Made by a program: the position numbers and the translations under genes | In this document: positions 28,086 through 37,608 of the stretch, in pieces | Layout: the number at the start of each line of letters is the position of its first letter | Position numbering within the stretch: the first letter of the stretch is position 1 | The notes under the pieces: generated by a model | Databases searched by the model: none | The model's input: the letters and a program-made list of their open reading frames with translations, nothing else | Told to the model about the DNA's origin: nothing | Assembly (NCBI RefSeq): GCF_014203155.1 | Contig: NZ_JACHIK010000003.1 | Span: 124,001-188,000, forward strand | Length of the DNA stretch: 64,000 nucleotides | From: Shinella fusca | GTDB lineage: Bacteria; Pseudomonadota; Alphaproteobacteria; Rhizobiales; Rhizobiaceae | Reading direction: 5' to 3'

Positions 28086-29258
28086 GCCCTCGCGAAAGGC
28101 TTTCAGCGCGCCGAGCGGCTCGATGCCCTCGCGCATGACGACGGTGCGCAGCGGCCCGAGCGCCGACAGAAGGTGAAGGCCCGCCGAGCGCAGGAACTGC
28201 ACGGGCAGGAAATCGGAGAGCAGCGAGCGGTTGAGAAGGTCGACGCTGAGGGTGCGCGAGCGGATATCGGCCTGCCGCCTGCGGTCGAAACGCTCGCCGA
28301 GCGTCTCGTTCTGCGCGTGGTCCTTGACGAGGTCGCGCAGCGTCATGATATCGCGCAGGCTGAGATTGAGGCCCTGCGCGCCGATGGGCGGAAAGGCGTG
28401 CGCCGCCTCGCCGATGAGCACGAAGCGCCCCTTGCCGAAGCGGTCCGCCGTCATGCCGGAGAGCGGGAAGCTCTGTGCGCCGCCTTCGACGGATACCTTG
28501 CCGAGCATGGACTGCATGCGCCCTTCCACCGCGCGGGCGAGGTCTTCGGCGGGAAGGTCGCGAAGGCGTGCGGCTTCCTTCGGCGGCAGCACCCAGACGA
28601 GGCTGGAGCGCCGGCCGCCGGGCAGGGGAACCTGTGTGAAGGGGCCGCTCTCCGTGTGGAATTCGGTCGAGACATTGCCGTGGGGGCGCTCGTGCGAGAA
28701 GTTGAGGACGAGGGCGGATTGCGGATAGGACCAGATGCGCACGCCAATCCCGGCGCTCTCGCGGATGCGGGATTTGCGCCCGTCCGCACCGACGACGATG
28801 CCCGCCGTCACGCGCTCGCCGTCGTCGAGGGTCAGTTCCACGCCGGCTTCGAAGGCGGTCGCGGCCGTCACGCCGCCTTCCAGCCGGACGATCCCCTCGC
28901 TGGCGGCGATGCGGGCGTCGAGCACGGCGAGGAGGGGCGCGTTCGGGATGTTGTAGCCGAAGGCGGCAAGGCCGACCTCGCCGGCGCGGAAGGCGACCGG
29001 CGGCGCACGCAGCAGCCGCGTGGTGCCGTCGACGATCTGCATCGTCTCGAGCCCGGCGGCGTGGGGCGCGATCGTTTCCCAGAGGCCGAGCGTCTTCAGG
29101 AAGGCGATGGACTGGTCCATGAGGGCGGTCGTCCGCCCGTCGGCCGCGCGCGCCGGCGGGGCGATCAGCGCGACGCTGCGGCCCGACTCGGCGAGCGCGA
29201 GCGCGGCAAGGCTTCCGGCAAGGCCGGCACCGACGACGGCGATATCGAACTGTCTCAT
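28053..29258 (-). CDS. UbiH/UbiF-family FAD hydroxylase
   Basis: A 401-residue flavoprotein monooxygenase of the ubiquinone biosynthesis group. It has the N-terminal G-A-G-L-A-G-S-L-A-A dinucleotide motif, the middle D-G motif (V-V-G-A-D-G-R-K-S) and the C-terminal G-E-A-A-H-A-F-P-P-I-G-A-Q-G-L-N flavin motif. These enzymes add hydroxyl groups to the quinone ring; which carbon cannot be told here. A GGAGG site precedes the ATG at 29258. Convergent with the transporter gene, overlapping by 33 bases. Confidence 0.88.
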   Translation of the reverse strand: MRQFDIAVVGAGLAGSLAALALAESGRSVALIAPPARAADGRTTALMDQSIAFLKTLGLWETIAPHAAGLETMQIVDGTTRLLRAPPVAFRAGEVGLAAFGYNIPNAPLLAVLDARIAASEGIVRLEGGVTAATAFEAGVELTLDDGERVTAGIVVGADGRKSRIRESAGIGVRIWSYPQSALVLNFSHERPHGNVSTEFHTESGPFTQVPLPGGRRSSLVWVLPPKEAARLRDLPAEDLARAVEGRMQSMLGKVSVEGGAQSFPLSGMTADRFGKGRFVLIGEAAHAFPPIGAQGLNLSLRDIMTLRDLVKDHAQNETLGERFDRRRQADIRSRTLSVDLLNRSLLSDFLPVQFLRSAGLHLLSALGPLRTVVMREGIEPLGALKAFREGLRERIARKRA

Positions 29259-29503
29259 CTCGGACCTCCGGAGCAGAGCGCGTTACCCACAGCTTTGCGA
29301 TGCTTCTATCGGCCAAAACTAGGCCCGCAAAGAGGCAATTTCCATGGGATGAATCCGCGCAGGGCCTGAGGCCGGCGGGGGACGGGCGGATTTTCACTGG
29401 CGATGGCAGGCAATCAATGCATATTACCGGCAGAGACCGCACAAGAGGGCGCCCGGATGGACCGTGGCCAGCAAAAGCCCCAAGGGATGGACAGCAAGAG
29501 GCA

Positions 29504-30232
29504 ATGAAGTTCTTCAATTACAGACGCGTACCCTACGCGGAAATCCGTGCCTTTTCCGTGCATATCCTGACGGCCTCAGGGTCGTTCCTCGCCTTCCTCG
29601 GGGTCGTGGCCGCTGCCGAGCACCGCTTCGTCGACATGTTCTGGTGGCTCGGCCTCGCGCTCCTCGTCGACGGCATCGACGGGCCGATCGCGCGCAAGGT
29701 CCGGGTCAAGGAAGTGCTGCCGAACTGGTCGGGCGATACGCTCGACAACATCATCGACTACGTCACCTATGTGCTCCTGCCGGCCTTTGCGCTCTACCAG
29801 AAGGGCATGATCGGCGAACCGTGGTCCTTCGTGGCCGCCGGCGCCATCGTGGTGTCGAGCGCCATCTACTATGCCGACATGGGCATGAAGACGGAGGAGA
29901 ACTTCTTCTCCGGCTTCCCCGTGGTGTGGAATATGGTGGTCTTCACGCTCTTCGTCATCGACGCCAGCGAACTGACGGCCTCCGTCGTCGTCTTCGTCTC
30001 GGTCCTTCTCACCTTCATGCCGATCAATTTCCTGCATCCGGTGCGGGTGGAAAGGCTGAGGCCGCTCAATCTTGCGGTCTTCCTGCTCTGGTCGGTGCTG
30101 AGCGGCTGTGCGCTGCTCTGGCATTTCGAGGGCACGCCGGACTGGGTGGTCTGGGGCGTGGTGGCGACGGGCCTCTATCTCTATGTCATCGGCGCCGTGC
30201 TGCAGGCCTTGCCCAATCTCGGCCGGCGCTAG
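29504..30232 (+). CDS. pcs: Phosphatidylcholine synthase
   Basis: A 242-residue integral membrane enzyme joining CDP-diacylglycerol and choline to give phosphatidylcholine in one step, a route typical of rhizobia and host-associated alphaproteobacteria. The CDP-alcohol phosphotransferase motif is D-G-I-D-G-P-I-A-R followed by G-D-T-L-D-N-I-I-D, with the metal-binding Asp residues. About eight membrane helices. The ATG at 29504 follows AGAGG; the upstream open frame to 29300 has no family match. It needs choline uptake genes that are not in the window. Confidence 0.96.
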   Translation: MKFFNYRRVPYAEIRAFSVHILTASGSFLAFLGVVAAAEHRFVDMFWWLGLALLVDGIDGPIARKVRVKEVLPNWSGDTLDNIIDYVTYVLLPAFALYQKGMIGEPWSFVAAGAIVVSSAIYYADMGMKTEENFFSGFPVVWNMVVFTLFVIDASELTASVVVFVSVLLTFMPINFLHPVRVERLRPLNLAVFLLWSVLSGCALLWHFEGTPDWVVWGVVATGLYLYVIGAVLQALPNLGRR

Positions 30233-30250
30233 GAAAAACGGGAGCATGCC

Positions 30251-31222
30251 ATGACCAAGGCCATCGTCGTCCGCAGCCTCGGCGGCGCGGAAGTCCTCAA
30301 GCTCGAAGACGTGCCGCTCGGCCCGCCGGGCCCGGGCGAGGTGCAGATCCGGCAGGCCGCCGTCGGGCTTAACTTCATCGACGTCTACTTCCGCACCGGC
30401 CTCTACAAGACGGAACTGCCGTTCGTTCCGGGCAAGGAAGGCGCGGGCACGGTCACGGCGCTCGGCGAGGGCGTCAAGGATTTCGCCGTCGGCGACCGCG
30501 TCGCCTATGCCTCGGCGGACGGCGCCTATGCGGCCGAGCGCAACATCGCCGTCAAGCATCTCGTCAAGGTGCCGGAGGGCATTTCGCTGGAAACGGCGGC
30601 GGCCATGATGCTGAAGGGCATGACGGCGCAATACCTGCTGCTCCAGACCTACAAGGTCGGGCCGGGCAGCGTGATCCTCTTCCACGCCGCTGCCGGCGGC
30701 GTCGGCCTCATCGCCGGCCAGTGGGCCAAGGCGCTCGGCGCGACGGTGATCGGCACGGCCGGCTCGAAGGCGAAGATCGACCTCGCGCTGGCGAACGGCT
30801 ACGACCATGTCATCGACTACGGCAAGGAGGATTTCGCCGCGCGGGTGCGCGAATTGACGGACGGGGCGGGCGTCGACGTCGTCTACGATTCGGTCGGCAA
30901 GGACACGTTCCCCAAATCCCTCGACTGCCTGAAGCCGCGCGGGCTCTTCGTCAGTTTCGGCAACGCCTCCGGTCCCGTCGAGGCCTTCAACCTCGGCCTC
31001 CTCTCGCAGAAGGGTTCGCTCTACGCCACGCGGCCGACGCTCTTTGCCTATATCGCCACGCGCGCGGCCCTCGATGCATGTGCAAACTCGCTCTTTGATG
31101 TTGTGCAAAGCAACAAAGTGCGTATCAATATTCATCAGACTTATCCGCTGGCCGATGCGGGACGCGCACACACGGATCTGGAAGCAAGAAGAACGAGCGG
31201 AACGACATTGCTCATTCCCTGA
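30251..31222 (+). CDS. Quinone oxidoreductase, zinc-independent MDR family
   Basis: A 323-residue NADPH:quinone reductase. Conserved points are P-F-V-P-G-K-E-G-A-G in the catalytic domain, and A-A-A-G-G-V-G-L-I-A-G-Q-W-A-K, the NADPH-binding turn, with N-F-I-D-V-Y in the substrate cleft. It lacks the cysteine ligands of zinc-dependent relatives. The gene starts 18 bases after pcs, so the two may be co-transcribed. Function beyond quinone or enone reduction is not shown. Confidence 0.92.
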   Translation: MTKAIVVRSLGGAEVLKLEDVPLGPPGPGEVQIRQAAVGLNFIDVYFRTGLYKTELPFVPGKEGAGTVTALGEGVKDFAVGDRVAYASADGAYAAERNIAVKHLVKVPEGISLETAAAMMLKGMTAQYLLLQTYKVGPGSVILFHAAAGGVGLIAGQWAKALGATVIGTAGSKAKIDLALANGYDHVIDYGKEDFAARVRELTDGAGVDVVYDSVGKDTFPKSLDCLKPRGLFVSFGNASGPVEAFNLGLLSQKGSLYATRPTLFAYIATRAALDACANSLFDVVQSNKVRINIHQTYPLADAGRAHTDLEARRTSGTTLLIP

Positions 31223-31274
31223 CAACGACCCGAAGGGGCGCGCGGGAACGGGATCGCAGGAAAGAGGGGACAGA

Positions 31275-32849
31275 GTGTCAGACGTGGGAGCGTCCGGGGG
31301 CAGTCCATTGTTGGCTGTCCGCAGCCTGACAAAACTATTCGGTTCGTTTGCCGCCTGCAACGGCATCGACCTCGACATCCAGCCCGGTGAAACCCATGCC
31401 CTGCTCGGCGAGAACGGCGCCGGCAAGTCCACTCTGGTAAAGATGCTGTTCGGCGTTCTCGCGCCGACGAGCGGCGAGATCCTCTGGAAGGGTGAGCCGG
31501 TGCGCATCGCGAGCCCCGGCGCCGCCCGCCGGCTCGGTATCGGCATGGTCTTCCAGCATTTCTCGCTGTTCGAGGCGCTGACGGTGGCGGAGAACATCGC
31601 GCTGTCCCTGCCGCCCGGCATTTCACTTTCCAGGGTGGCGGACGAGGCGGCGACGCTGTCGCGCGCCTACGGCCTGCCGCTCGATCCGAAGGCGCATGTG
31701 GCGGACCTTTCCGTCGGCGAGCGCCAGCGCATCGAGATCGTGCGCGCGCTGCTCCAGAACCCCGAGCTCATCATCCTCGACGAGCCGACCTCGGTGCTGA
31801 CGCCGCAGGAGGCCGACCGCCTGTTCGAGACGCTGGCCAAGCTGAAGGCGGAAGGGCGCTCCGTCCTCTATATCAGCCACCGGCTGGAAGAGGTGCAGCG
31901 CATCTGCGACCGCGCGACCGTGCTGCGTCACGGCAAGGTGACGGGCGCCTGCGACCCGCGCCGGGAAACGCCGGCCTCGCTCGCCCGCATGATGGTCGGC
32001 AGCGACGTCGCCGCCGTCAGCGCCGCAGGCACGACGGTCAAGGGCGACGTGCTGCTGGAGGCGAACCATTTGAACGCTGCGGCGCGCACGCCGTTCGCCG
32101 TGTCGCTCAAGGATATCTGCCTGAAGGTGCGGGCCGGCGAGGTGCTGGCGATTGCCGGCGTTGCCGGCAACGGGCAGGGCGAGCTTTTCGACGCACTTTC
32201 CGGCGAGTTTCCCGTCAGCGATGCGAGGGCGGTCTCCATCCGCGGCAAGGCGGCCGGCAATCTCGGCATCACGGCGCGCCGCCTGATGGGCGCGGGCTTC
32301 GTGCCGGAGGAGCGCCACGGCCATGCCGCCGTGCCGGCGCTGCCGCTTTCCGACAATCTGGTCCTTGCGCGCAACCAGTCCGACCGCAAGACCTTCCTTG
32401 CCGGCGGCATTCTCGGCATCATTCGCAATGCGGTGGTGCGCATCGCGTCGCGCCGTATTTCCGAGACGATGGACGTGCGCAAGAGCGGCGAGGACCCGGC
32501 GGCCGGCTCGCTTTCGGGCGGCAATCTGCAGAAATACATCGTCGGGCGCGAGCTCGACCGCCAACCGGCCGTGCTCATCGTCAACCAGCCGACCTGGGGC
32601 GTGGACGCGGGCGCGGCAAGCCGCATCCGCCAGGCGCTGGTGGACTTGGCCAAGGCGGGGTCGGCGGTGCTGGTCATCAGCCAGGACCTCGACGAGATCT
32701 TCGAGGTCGCCACCGAGATCGCCGTCATCAGCGACGGGCGGCTGTCCAACGCCTATCCGGCGCAGGACATGACGCGCGAGAAGATCGGCCTCCTGATGGG
32801 CGGCATGCACGGCAGCGAGACGAGCCCGGAGGCCGCCCATGCGCATTGA
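31275..32849 (+). CDS. ABC transporter ATP-binding protein (BMP-type nucleoside uptake)
   Basis: A 524-residue double-ATPase protein. The first domain has Walker A G-E-N-G-A-G-K-S-T, signature L-S-V-G-E-R-Q and Walker B I-I-L-D-E-P-T. The second domain has a degenerate P-loop (V-A-G-N-G-Q-G) and signature L-S-G-G-N-L-Q-K, the normal pattern for this group. GTG at 31275 follows AGGGGA, and the family start (L-L-A-V-R-S-L-T-K-L-F-G) fits that position. It overlaps the first permease gene by 11 bases. The operon has no obvious dedicated regulator. Confidence 0.94.
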   Translation: MSDVGASGGSPLLAVRSLTKLFGSFAACNGIDLDIQPGETHALLGENGAGKSTLVKMLFGVLAPTSGEILWKGEPVRIASPGAARRLGIGMVFQHFSLFEALTVAENIALSLPPGISLSRVADEAATLSRAYGLPLDPKAHVADLSVGERQRIEIVRALLQNPELIILDEPTSVLTPQEADRLFETLAKLKAEGRSVLYISHRLEEVQRICDRATVLRHGKVTGACDPRRETPASLARMMVGSDVAAVSAAGTTVKGDVLLEANHLNAAARTPFAVSLKDICLKVRAGEVLAIAGVAGNGQGELFDALSGEFPVSDARAVSIRGKAAGNLGITARRLMGAGFVPEERHGHAAVPALPLSDNLVLARNQSDRKTFLAGGILGIIRNAVVRIASRRISETMDVRKSGEDPAAGSLSGGNLQKYIVGRELDRQPAVLIVNQPTWGVDAGAASRIRQALVDLAKAGSAVLVISQDLDEIFEVATEIAVISDGRLSNAYPAQDMTREKIGLLMGGMHGSETSPEAAHAH

Positions 32850-33933
32850 ACTGGAAAAGCGGGCCAATCCCTCCACGCTCTTCTCCATCCTCTCGCCGTT
32901 CCTCGCGCTGGTTCTGACGGTGATCGCCGGCGGCATCATGTTCGCGCTGATCGGCAAGGACCCGGTCTCGGCGCTCTACAGCTTCTTCGTCGAACCCTTG
33001 CTCGACGTCTGGTCGCTGCACGAGATCGCCATCAAGGCCGCACCGCTCATCCTCATCGGCGCCGGCCTTTCGATCTGCTACCGCTCGAACAACTGGAACG
33101 TCGGCGCCGAGGGCCAGTTCATCGCCGGGGCGATCGCCGGTTCCATCGTGCCGGTCGTCTTCCACGACTGGCATTCGCCGCTCGTCCTGCCGCTGATGCT
33201 GATCTTCGGCATGATCGGCGGGGCGCTCTACGCCGCCGTGCCCGCCTTCCTCAAGGCGCACATGAACACCAACGAGATCCTGACGAGCCTGATGCTGGTC
33301 TATATCGCCCAGCTCTTCCTCGACTGGCTGGTGCGCGGCCCCTGGCGCAGCCCCGACGCCTACAACTTCCCCGTCACGCGGGATTTCGCGCCGGAAGCGA
33401 TCCTGCCGGAGCTCGTCTCCTCGGGCCGGGCCAATCTCGGCTTCCTGCTTGCCATCGTCGCCGCCGTCGCGCTGTGGATCATGATGCGCTACACGCTGAA
33501 GGGCTTCGAGATCACCGTGCTCGGCCAGTCCGAGCGGGCAGGGCGCTTTGCCGGCTTTTCCTCCAAGCGCATGATCTGGTTCTCGCTCCTGTTGTCAGGC
33601 GCGCTCGCCGGCCTTGCCGGCATTTCCGAGGTCAGCGGCGTCATCGGCAAGCTGCAGCCGATCATCTCGCCCGGCTACGGCTTCACCGCGATCATCGTCG
33701 CCTTCCTCGGCCGCCTCAGCCCGCTCGGCGTCATCGCCGCAGGCCTCTTCCTCGCGCTCACCTATGTGGGCGGGGAGGCCGTGCAGCTCACGCTCAGCGT
33801 CTCCGATAAGGTCACGCGCGTCTTCCAGGGGCTGCTGCTCTTCTTCGTGCTCTCCTGCGACACGCTCATCCAGTACAAGATCCGGCTGGTCTTCTCGCGC
33901 CTTACCCGGTCCAGCGAAGGGGGCGCGCAATAA
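32839..33933 (+). CDS. ABC transporter permease, BMP-type (first)
   Basis: A 364-residue inner-membrane permease of the nucleoside/simple-sugar class, with about eight to ten helices and the coupling segment G-A-E-G-Q-F-I-A-G-A. It works with the second permease as a heterodimer. It overlaps the ATPase gene by 11 bases and the next permease gene by 1 (TAATG). Confidence 0.93.
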   Translation: MRIELEKRANPSTLFSILSPFLALVLTVIAGGIMFALIGKDPVSALYSFFVEPLLDVWSLHEIAIKAAPLILIGAGLSICYRSNNWNVGAEGQFIAGAIAGSIVPVVFHDWHSPLVLPLMLIFGMIGGALYAAVPAFLKAHMNTNEILTSLMLVYIAQLFLDWLVRGPWRSPDAYNFPVTRDFAPEAILPELVSSGRANLGFLLAIVAAVALWIMMRYTLKGFEITVLGQSERAGRFAGFSSKRMIWFSLLLSGALAGLAGISEVSGVIGKLQPIISPGYGFTAIIVAFLGRLSPLGVIAAGLFLALTYVGGEAVQLTLSVSDKVTRVFQGLLLFFVLSCDTLIQYKIRLVFSRLTRSSEGGAQ

Positions 33934-34853
33934 TGGGCATGCTCGAAGCGATCCTGCTCACCGTCATCACCGCGGCGACGCCGCTCGTGCTCGCCTCCAT
34001 CGGCGAGCTCGTGACGGAGCGCACCGGCGTCCTCAACCTCGGCGTCGAGGGCATGATGGTGATGGGCGCGGCGCTCGCCTTCTCCGCCACGCAGCTGACC
34101 GGCTCGCCCTATCTCGGTATCCTCGCCGGCATTGCCGGCGGCGCGCTGTTCTCGCTGCTCTTCGGCTTCCTGACGCTGACGCTCGTCGCCAACCAGGTGG
34201 CGACCGGCCTTGCGCTGACGATCCTCGGCCTCGGCGTCTCCGGCCAGATCGGCGAGCCCTATGCCGGCATGTCCGGCGCGAAACTCCAGCCGATCGAGAT
34301 CCCGGTCCTTGCCGAAATCCCCTTCATCGGCCCGCTGCTCTTCCGGCAGGACATCATCTTCTACCTGTCCATCGCCATCGTCGCCGGCGTCAACTGGTTC
34401 CTGTTCCGCACGCGCGCGGGCCTGAAGGTGCGCGCTATCGGCGACAACCATGCCTCCGCCCATGCGCTCGGCATCCACGTCATCCGCACGCGCTACCTCG
34501 CCGTGATGTTCGGCGGCGCCTGCGCGGGCCTTGCCGGCGCGCAGCTCTCGCTGGTCTATACGCCGCAATGGGTGGAGAACATGTCGGCCGGGCGCGGCTG
34601 GATCGCGCTCGCGCTCGTCGTCTTCGCCTCGTGGCGGCCGTGGCGGGTGCTGCTCGGCGGCTATCTCTTCGGCGCGGTGTCGATCAGCCAGTTGCACGCC
34701 CAGGCGTTCGGCATCGGCATTCCGTCCCAGTTCCTGTCGGCTCTTCCCTATGCCGCCACCGTTGTCGTACTAATCCTGATATCGCACAACCGGCGCACGA
34801 CGCTGATCAACACGCCTGCCTCGCTCGGCAAGCCGTTCGTGCCGGATCGGTGA
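33933..34853 (+). CDS. ABC transporter permease, BMP-type (second)
   Basis: A 306-residue permease; the N-terminal G-V-L-N-L-G-V-E-G-M-M motif is typical for the second subunit of BMP-type importers. About eight membrane helices. Starts within the stop of the first permease. A 47-base gap leads to the binding-protein gene. Confidence 0.93.
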   Translation: MGMLEAILLTVITAATPLVLASIGELVTERTGVLNLGVEGMMVMGAALAFSATQLTGSPYLGILAGIAGGALFSLLFGFLTLTLVANQVATGLALTILGLGVSGQIGEPYAGMSGAKLQPIEIPVLAEIPFIGPLLFRQDIIFYLSIAIVAGVNWFLFRTRAGLKVRAIGDNHASAHALGIHVIRTRYLAVMFGGACAGLAGAQLSLVYTPQWVENMSAGRGWIALALVVFASWRPWRVLLGGYLFGAVSISQLHAQAFGIGIPSQFLSALPYAATVVVLILISHNRRTTLINTPASLGKPFVPDR

Positions 34854-34900
34854 CGAGAACAAGAAGACGGGAAACAACCACTCCAACCTCAGAGGATAAA

Positions 34901-35971
34901 ATGAAGAAAATCATTCTCGCTCTCGCAACGTCGGCCGCCGTGCTCGGCTTCTCCGTTGCCGCCAGCGCCCAGGACAAGACGAAGATCTGCTTCATCTATG
35001 TCGGCTCGAAGACGGACGGCGGCTATTCCGAAGGCCACGACCGCGGCCGCCAGGATCTCGAAAAGGCGCTCGGCGACAAGATCGAGACCGCCTATCTCGA
35101 AAACGTCCCGGAAGGCCCGGATGCCGAACGCGCCGTCGAGCGCATGGCACGCTCGGGCTGCGCGCTCGTCTTCACCACGTCCTTCGGCTTCATGGACGCG
35201 ACGATCAAGGTCGCGCAGAAGTTCCCGGACGTGAAGTTCGAGCACGCGACCGGCTTCAAGAGCGCCGAGAACGTCGCCACCTACAACGCGCGCTTCTATG
35301 AAGGCCGCTACATCCAGGGCGTGATCGCCGCCAAGATGTCCAAGACCGGCGTCGCCGGCTACATCGCCTCCTTCCCGATCCCGGAAGTGGTGATGGGCAT
35401 CAACGCCTTCATGCTCGGCGCGCAGTCGGTCAACCCGGACTTCAAGCTCAAGATCGTCTGGGCCAACACCTGGGCCGACCCGGGCAAGGAAGCCGACGCC
35501 GCCAAGGCGCTCGCCGACCAGGGCGTCGACATCCTGACGCAGCACACCGACTCGACCGCACCGATGCAGGTCGCCGCCGAGCGTGGCATCCACGCCTTCG
35601 GCCAGGCCTCCGACATGATCGCCGCCGGCCCGAAGACGCAGCTGACGTCCATCGTCGACACCTGGGGCGCCTATTACATCAAGCGCACGCAGGCGGTTCT
35701 CGACGGCACCTGGAAGACCGGCCAGATTTGGGACGGCCTCAAGGACGGCATCCTCACGATGGCGCCCTACACCAACATGCCCGACGATGTGAAGAAGCTG
35801 GCCGAAGAGACCGAGGCGAAGATCCGCTCCGGCGAACTGCATCCCTTCACCGGCCCGGTGAAGAAGCAGGACGGCTCGGAATGGCTGGCCGACGGCCAGG
35901 TCTCCGACGACGGCACGCTGCTCGGTATGAACTTCTACGTCGCCGGCATCGACGACAAGCTGCCGCAGTAA
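34901..35971 (+). CDS. BMP-family substrate-binding protein (periplasmic)
   Basis: A 356-residue periplasmic binding protein with a signal peptide ending A-S-A-Q. Conserved early block K-I-C-F-I-Y-V-G and the G-Y-S-E-G-H-D-R-G segment, then D-V-K-F-E-H-A-T-G, place it in the BMP (PnrA-like/Bmp) family, which captures purine nucleosides or related compounds. GAGGATAAA precedes the ATG. Last gene of the transport operon, before a strong terminator. Confidence 0.94.
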   Translation: MKKIILALATSAAVLGFSVAASAQDKTKICFIYVGSKTDGGYSEGHDRGRQDLEKALGDKIETAYLENVPEGPDAERAVERMARSGCALVFTTSFGFMDATIKVAQKFPDVKFEHATGFKSAENVATYNARFYEGRYIQGVIAAKMSKTGVAGYIASFPIPEVVMGINAFMLGAQSVNPDFKLKIVWANTWADPGKEADAAKALADQGVDILTQHTDSTAPMQVAAERGIHAFGQASDMIAAGPKTQLTSIVDTWGAYYIKRTQAVLDGTWKTGQIWDGLKDGILTMAPYTNMPDDVKKLAEETEAKIRSGELHPFTGPVKKQDGSEWLADGQVSDDGTLLGMNFYVAGIDDKLPQ

Positions 35972-35997
35972 GCCGCCGCTTTCCAAAACATGACGAA

Positions 35998-36022
35998 GGC
36001 GCCCCTTTCGGGGCGCCTTTTT
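35998..36022 (+). terminator. Rho-independent terminator after the ABC operon
   Basis: Eight-bp perfect stem GGCGCCCC (35998-36005) / GGGGCGCC (36010-36017), loop TTTC, then five T. It closes the four-gene nucleoside operon. Confidence 0.95.
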
Positions 36023-36134
36023 CGTTCGCGACGCGTGACCGGCGCGAACGGGCTTTGCGGAATCGGGCGGGCGCTCTATACCTGCCGGATGGTTGCGGAA
36101 CGATGGGAGCGTCCGGGGCCGGGGAGGACGATTT

Positions 36135-36878
36135 TTGCGTAAGGGTTTGCTTGAAACGGTCATCAGCGGGATGAACACGCGCACCAGCCATGCGCAGGTG
36201 GTCAACGAGCTGGGCCGCGCCATCATCGCGGGCGACTATCCCGTCGGGACGACCCTGCCTGGAGACGTGGAGCTTGCCGCCCGCTTCAAGGTGTCGCGCA
36301 CCGTGCTGCGCGAGGCGATGAAGACATTGGCCGCCAAGGGCCTCGTCGTGCCGCGGGCGCGCATCGGCACGCGCGTGACGCCGAACACGCAATGGAACCT
36401 CTTCGACAGCGACATCCTCACCTGGTATTTCGCCGTCGGCGTCAACGAGGAGTTCCTGCTGCATCTTTCCGAGGTCCGCCTCGGCTTCGAGCCGCATGCG
36501 GCCGCGCTTGCCGCACGCCACGCGAGCGAGGCGGATATCAGCCAGATGATGCGGCTCGCCGTCGCCATGGGCGATCCGGATCACTCGGCAGAATCGCTTG
36601 CCGTCGCCGACCTCAAATTCCATCTCTCCGTGCTGGAGGCCTCGCGCAATCCCTTCCTGCGCACGCTCGGCAGCCTGATCGAGGCGGCGCTCGTGGGCGC
36701 CTTCAAGCTGAGTTCGCCCGCTGCCGACCGCGGCAAGATCAGCGATGTCGCGGCAAGCCATATCCGCATCGTCGAGGAGATCGACAGGCGCGACGAGGAC
36801 GGCGCCCGCCGCGCCATGGAGAACGTCATCCGGGTCGGCCGCGAGCGCGTCGTCCAGTCGTTGCGGGAAGGCAAGTGA
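36135..36878 (+). CDS. FadR-type GntR transcriptional regulator
   Basis: 247 residues. The winged helix holds R-F-K-V-S-R-T-V-L-R-E-A-M-K-T-L, the GntR/FadR recognition helix, and the C-terminal part is an FCD domain with H-x-H-type metal/ligand residues (K-F-H-L-S and A-S-H-I-R-I-V). GGGGAGG at 36121-36127 with a 7-base gap to the TTG at 36135 supports that start. Regulators of this branch usually control sugar-acid use. It follows the nucleoside operon but behind its terminator, so a link is only possible. Confidence 0.85.
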   Translation: MRKGLLETVISGMNTRTSHAQVVNELGRAIIAGDYPVGTTLPGDVELAARFKVSRTVLREAMKTLAAKGLVVPRARIGTRVTPNTQWNLFDSDILTWYFAVGVNEEFLLHLSEVRLGFEPHAAALAARHASEADISQMMRLAVAMGDPDHSAESLAVADLKFHLSVLEASRNPFLRTLGSLIEAALVGAFKLSSPAADRGKISDVAASHIRIVEEIDRRDEDGARRAMENVIRVGRERVVQSLREGK

Positions 36879-36890
36879 TCCGGGGTGGAA

Positions 36891-37262
36891 TCAGCCGTCG
36901 TTGCTGGCGTTGAGGTCTTCCGGGCGCGTGCCGTCGTCCGTCGCGTGCGGCGCGATCTGTGCCGCGCCCATCGCCTGGTAGAGGTTGAACAGCGCCTCGC
37001 TCGCCCGGGCGGCAAGGCGGAACCATTCGCCGTTGCCGGCAATGGCGGGGTGGTGGAGAAGCTGTTCGTCGACGAGATCGAGCACGATGGAAGCCGTGTG
37101 CACGGCCTCGTGGAAGCCGAAGGAACCGGCGGCGTACTGCGCCAGCAGTTCGGGCGGCGTCATCTGGCGTTCCTCGGCCAGAAGGTCCAGTTGCGTCAGC
37201 CGTTCGTCTTCCAGTTCGATATCGGTGTTTTCCAGCATGGGGCTCTCCATTGTCCCCGTCAT
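36891..37262 (-). CDS. Hypothetical acidic protein
   Basis: Up to 123 residues, acidic, no signal peptide or membrane helix. The middle (L-A-Q-Y-A-A-G-S-F-G-F-H-E-A-V-H-T-A) and V-D-E-Q-L-L-H-H-P-A-I-A are helical and conserved-looking. The ATG at 37262 overlaps the stop of the lipoprotein gene (ATGA), giving translation coupling; a second ATG at 37238 has the better ribosome-binding site (GGAG, 6-base spacing) and would give 115 residues. No family known to me. Confidence 0.6.
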   Translation of the reverse strand: MTGTMESPMLENTDIELEDERLTQLDLLAEERQMTPPELLAQYAAGSFGFHEAVHTASIVLDLVDEQLLHHPAIAGNGEWFRLAARASEALFNLYQAMGAAQIAPHATDDGTRPEDLNASNDG

Positions 37263-37528
37263 AGATAATCGATTCGGGTGACGCGGTTGACGATAACAAG
37301 CGAACGATCCGGCTGGATGCGATAGGTTTCGTCGACCTGCCGCCCGCGGGAATCGTAGAACGTGTGGCCGAAGGTGCTGCCGATGGGCGCCTTCGTCAGC
37401 TTCGTGCGCGGCTGGCCGCCATAGGTGATGCTGCCGGGAATGGGCTGGAACGACCCACCGGTGCCTGTCGCGGTCGTGCAGGCCGTAAGGGACAGGGCGG
37501 CGATTGCGGCAAGAACGATCCTGGTCAT
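37259..37528 (-). CDS. Small putative lipoprotein
   Basis: 89 residues with a lipoprotein signal: M-T-R-I-V-L-A-A-I-A-A-L-S-L-T-A-C, where L-T-A-C is the lipobox. The mature part is short, with Y-D-S-R-G-R-Q-V and a basic, beta-type end. GAGGAG precedes the ATG at 37528. It is the first of two coupled genes with the acidic protein. Function unknown. Confidence 0.7.
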   Translation of the reverse strand: MTRIVLAAIAALSLTACTTATGTGGSFQPIPGSITYGGQPRTKLTKAPIGSTFGHTFYDSRGRQVDETYRIQPDRSLVIVNRVTRIDYL

Positions 37529-37608
37529 GACGGGCTCCTCTCCAGCCGATCCTAGCAGATTGTGCGCCATAGGAAACGGGCGGCTGACAAGCCGCCCGTT
37601 CCGATGCA

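Noticed and set aside
29576-31621. A 681-codon open minus-strand frame opposite pcs and the quinone reductase
   Set aside because: Antisense to two well-supported genes; composition typical of a shadow frame.
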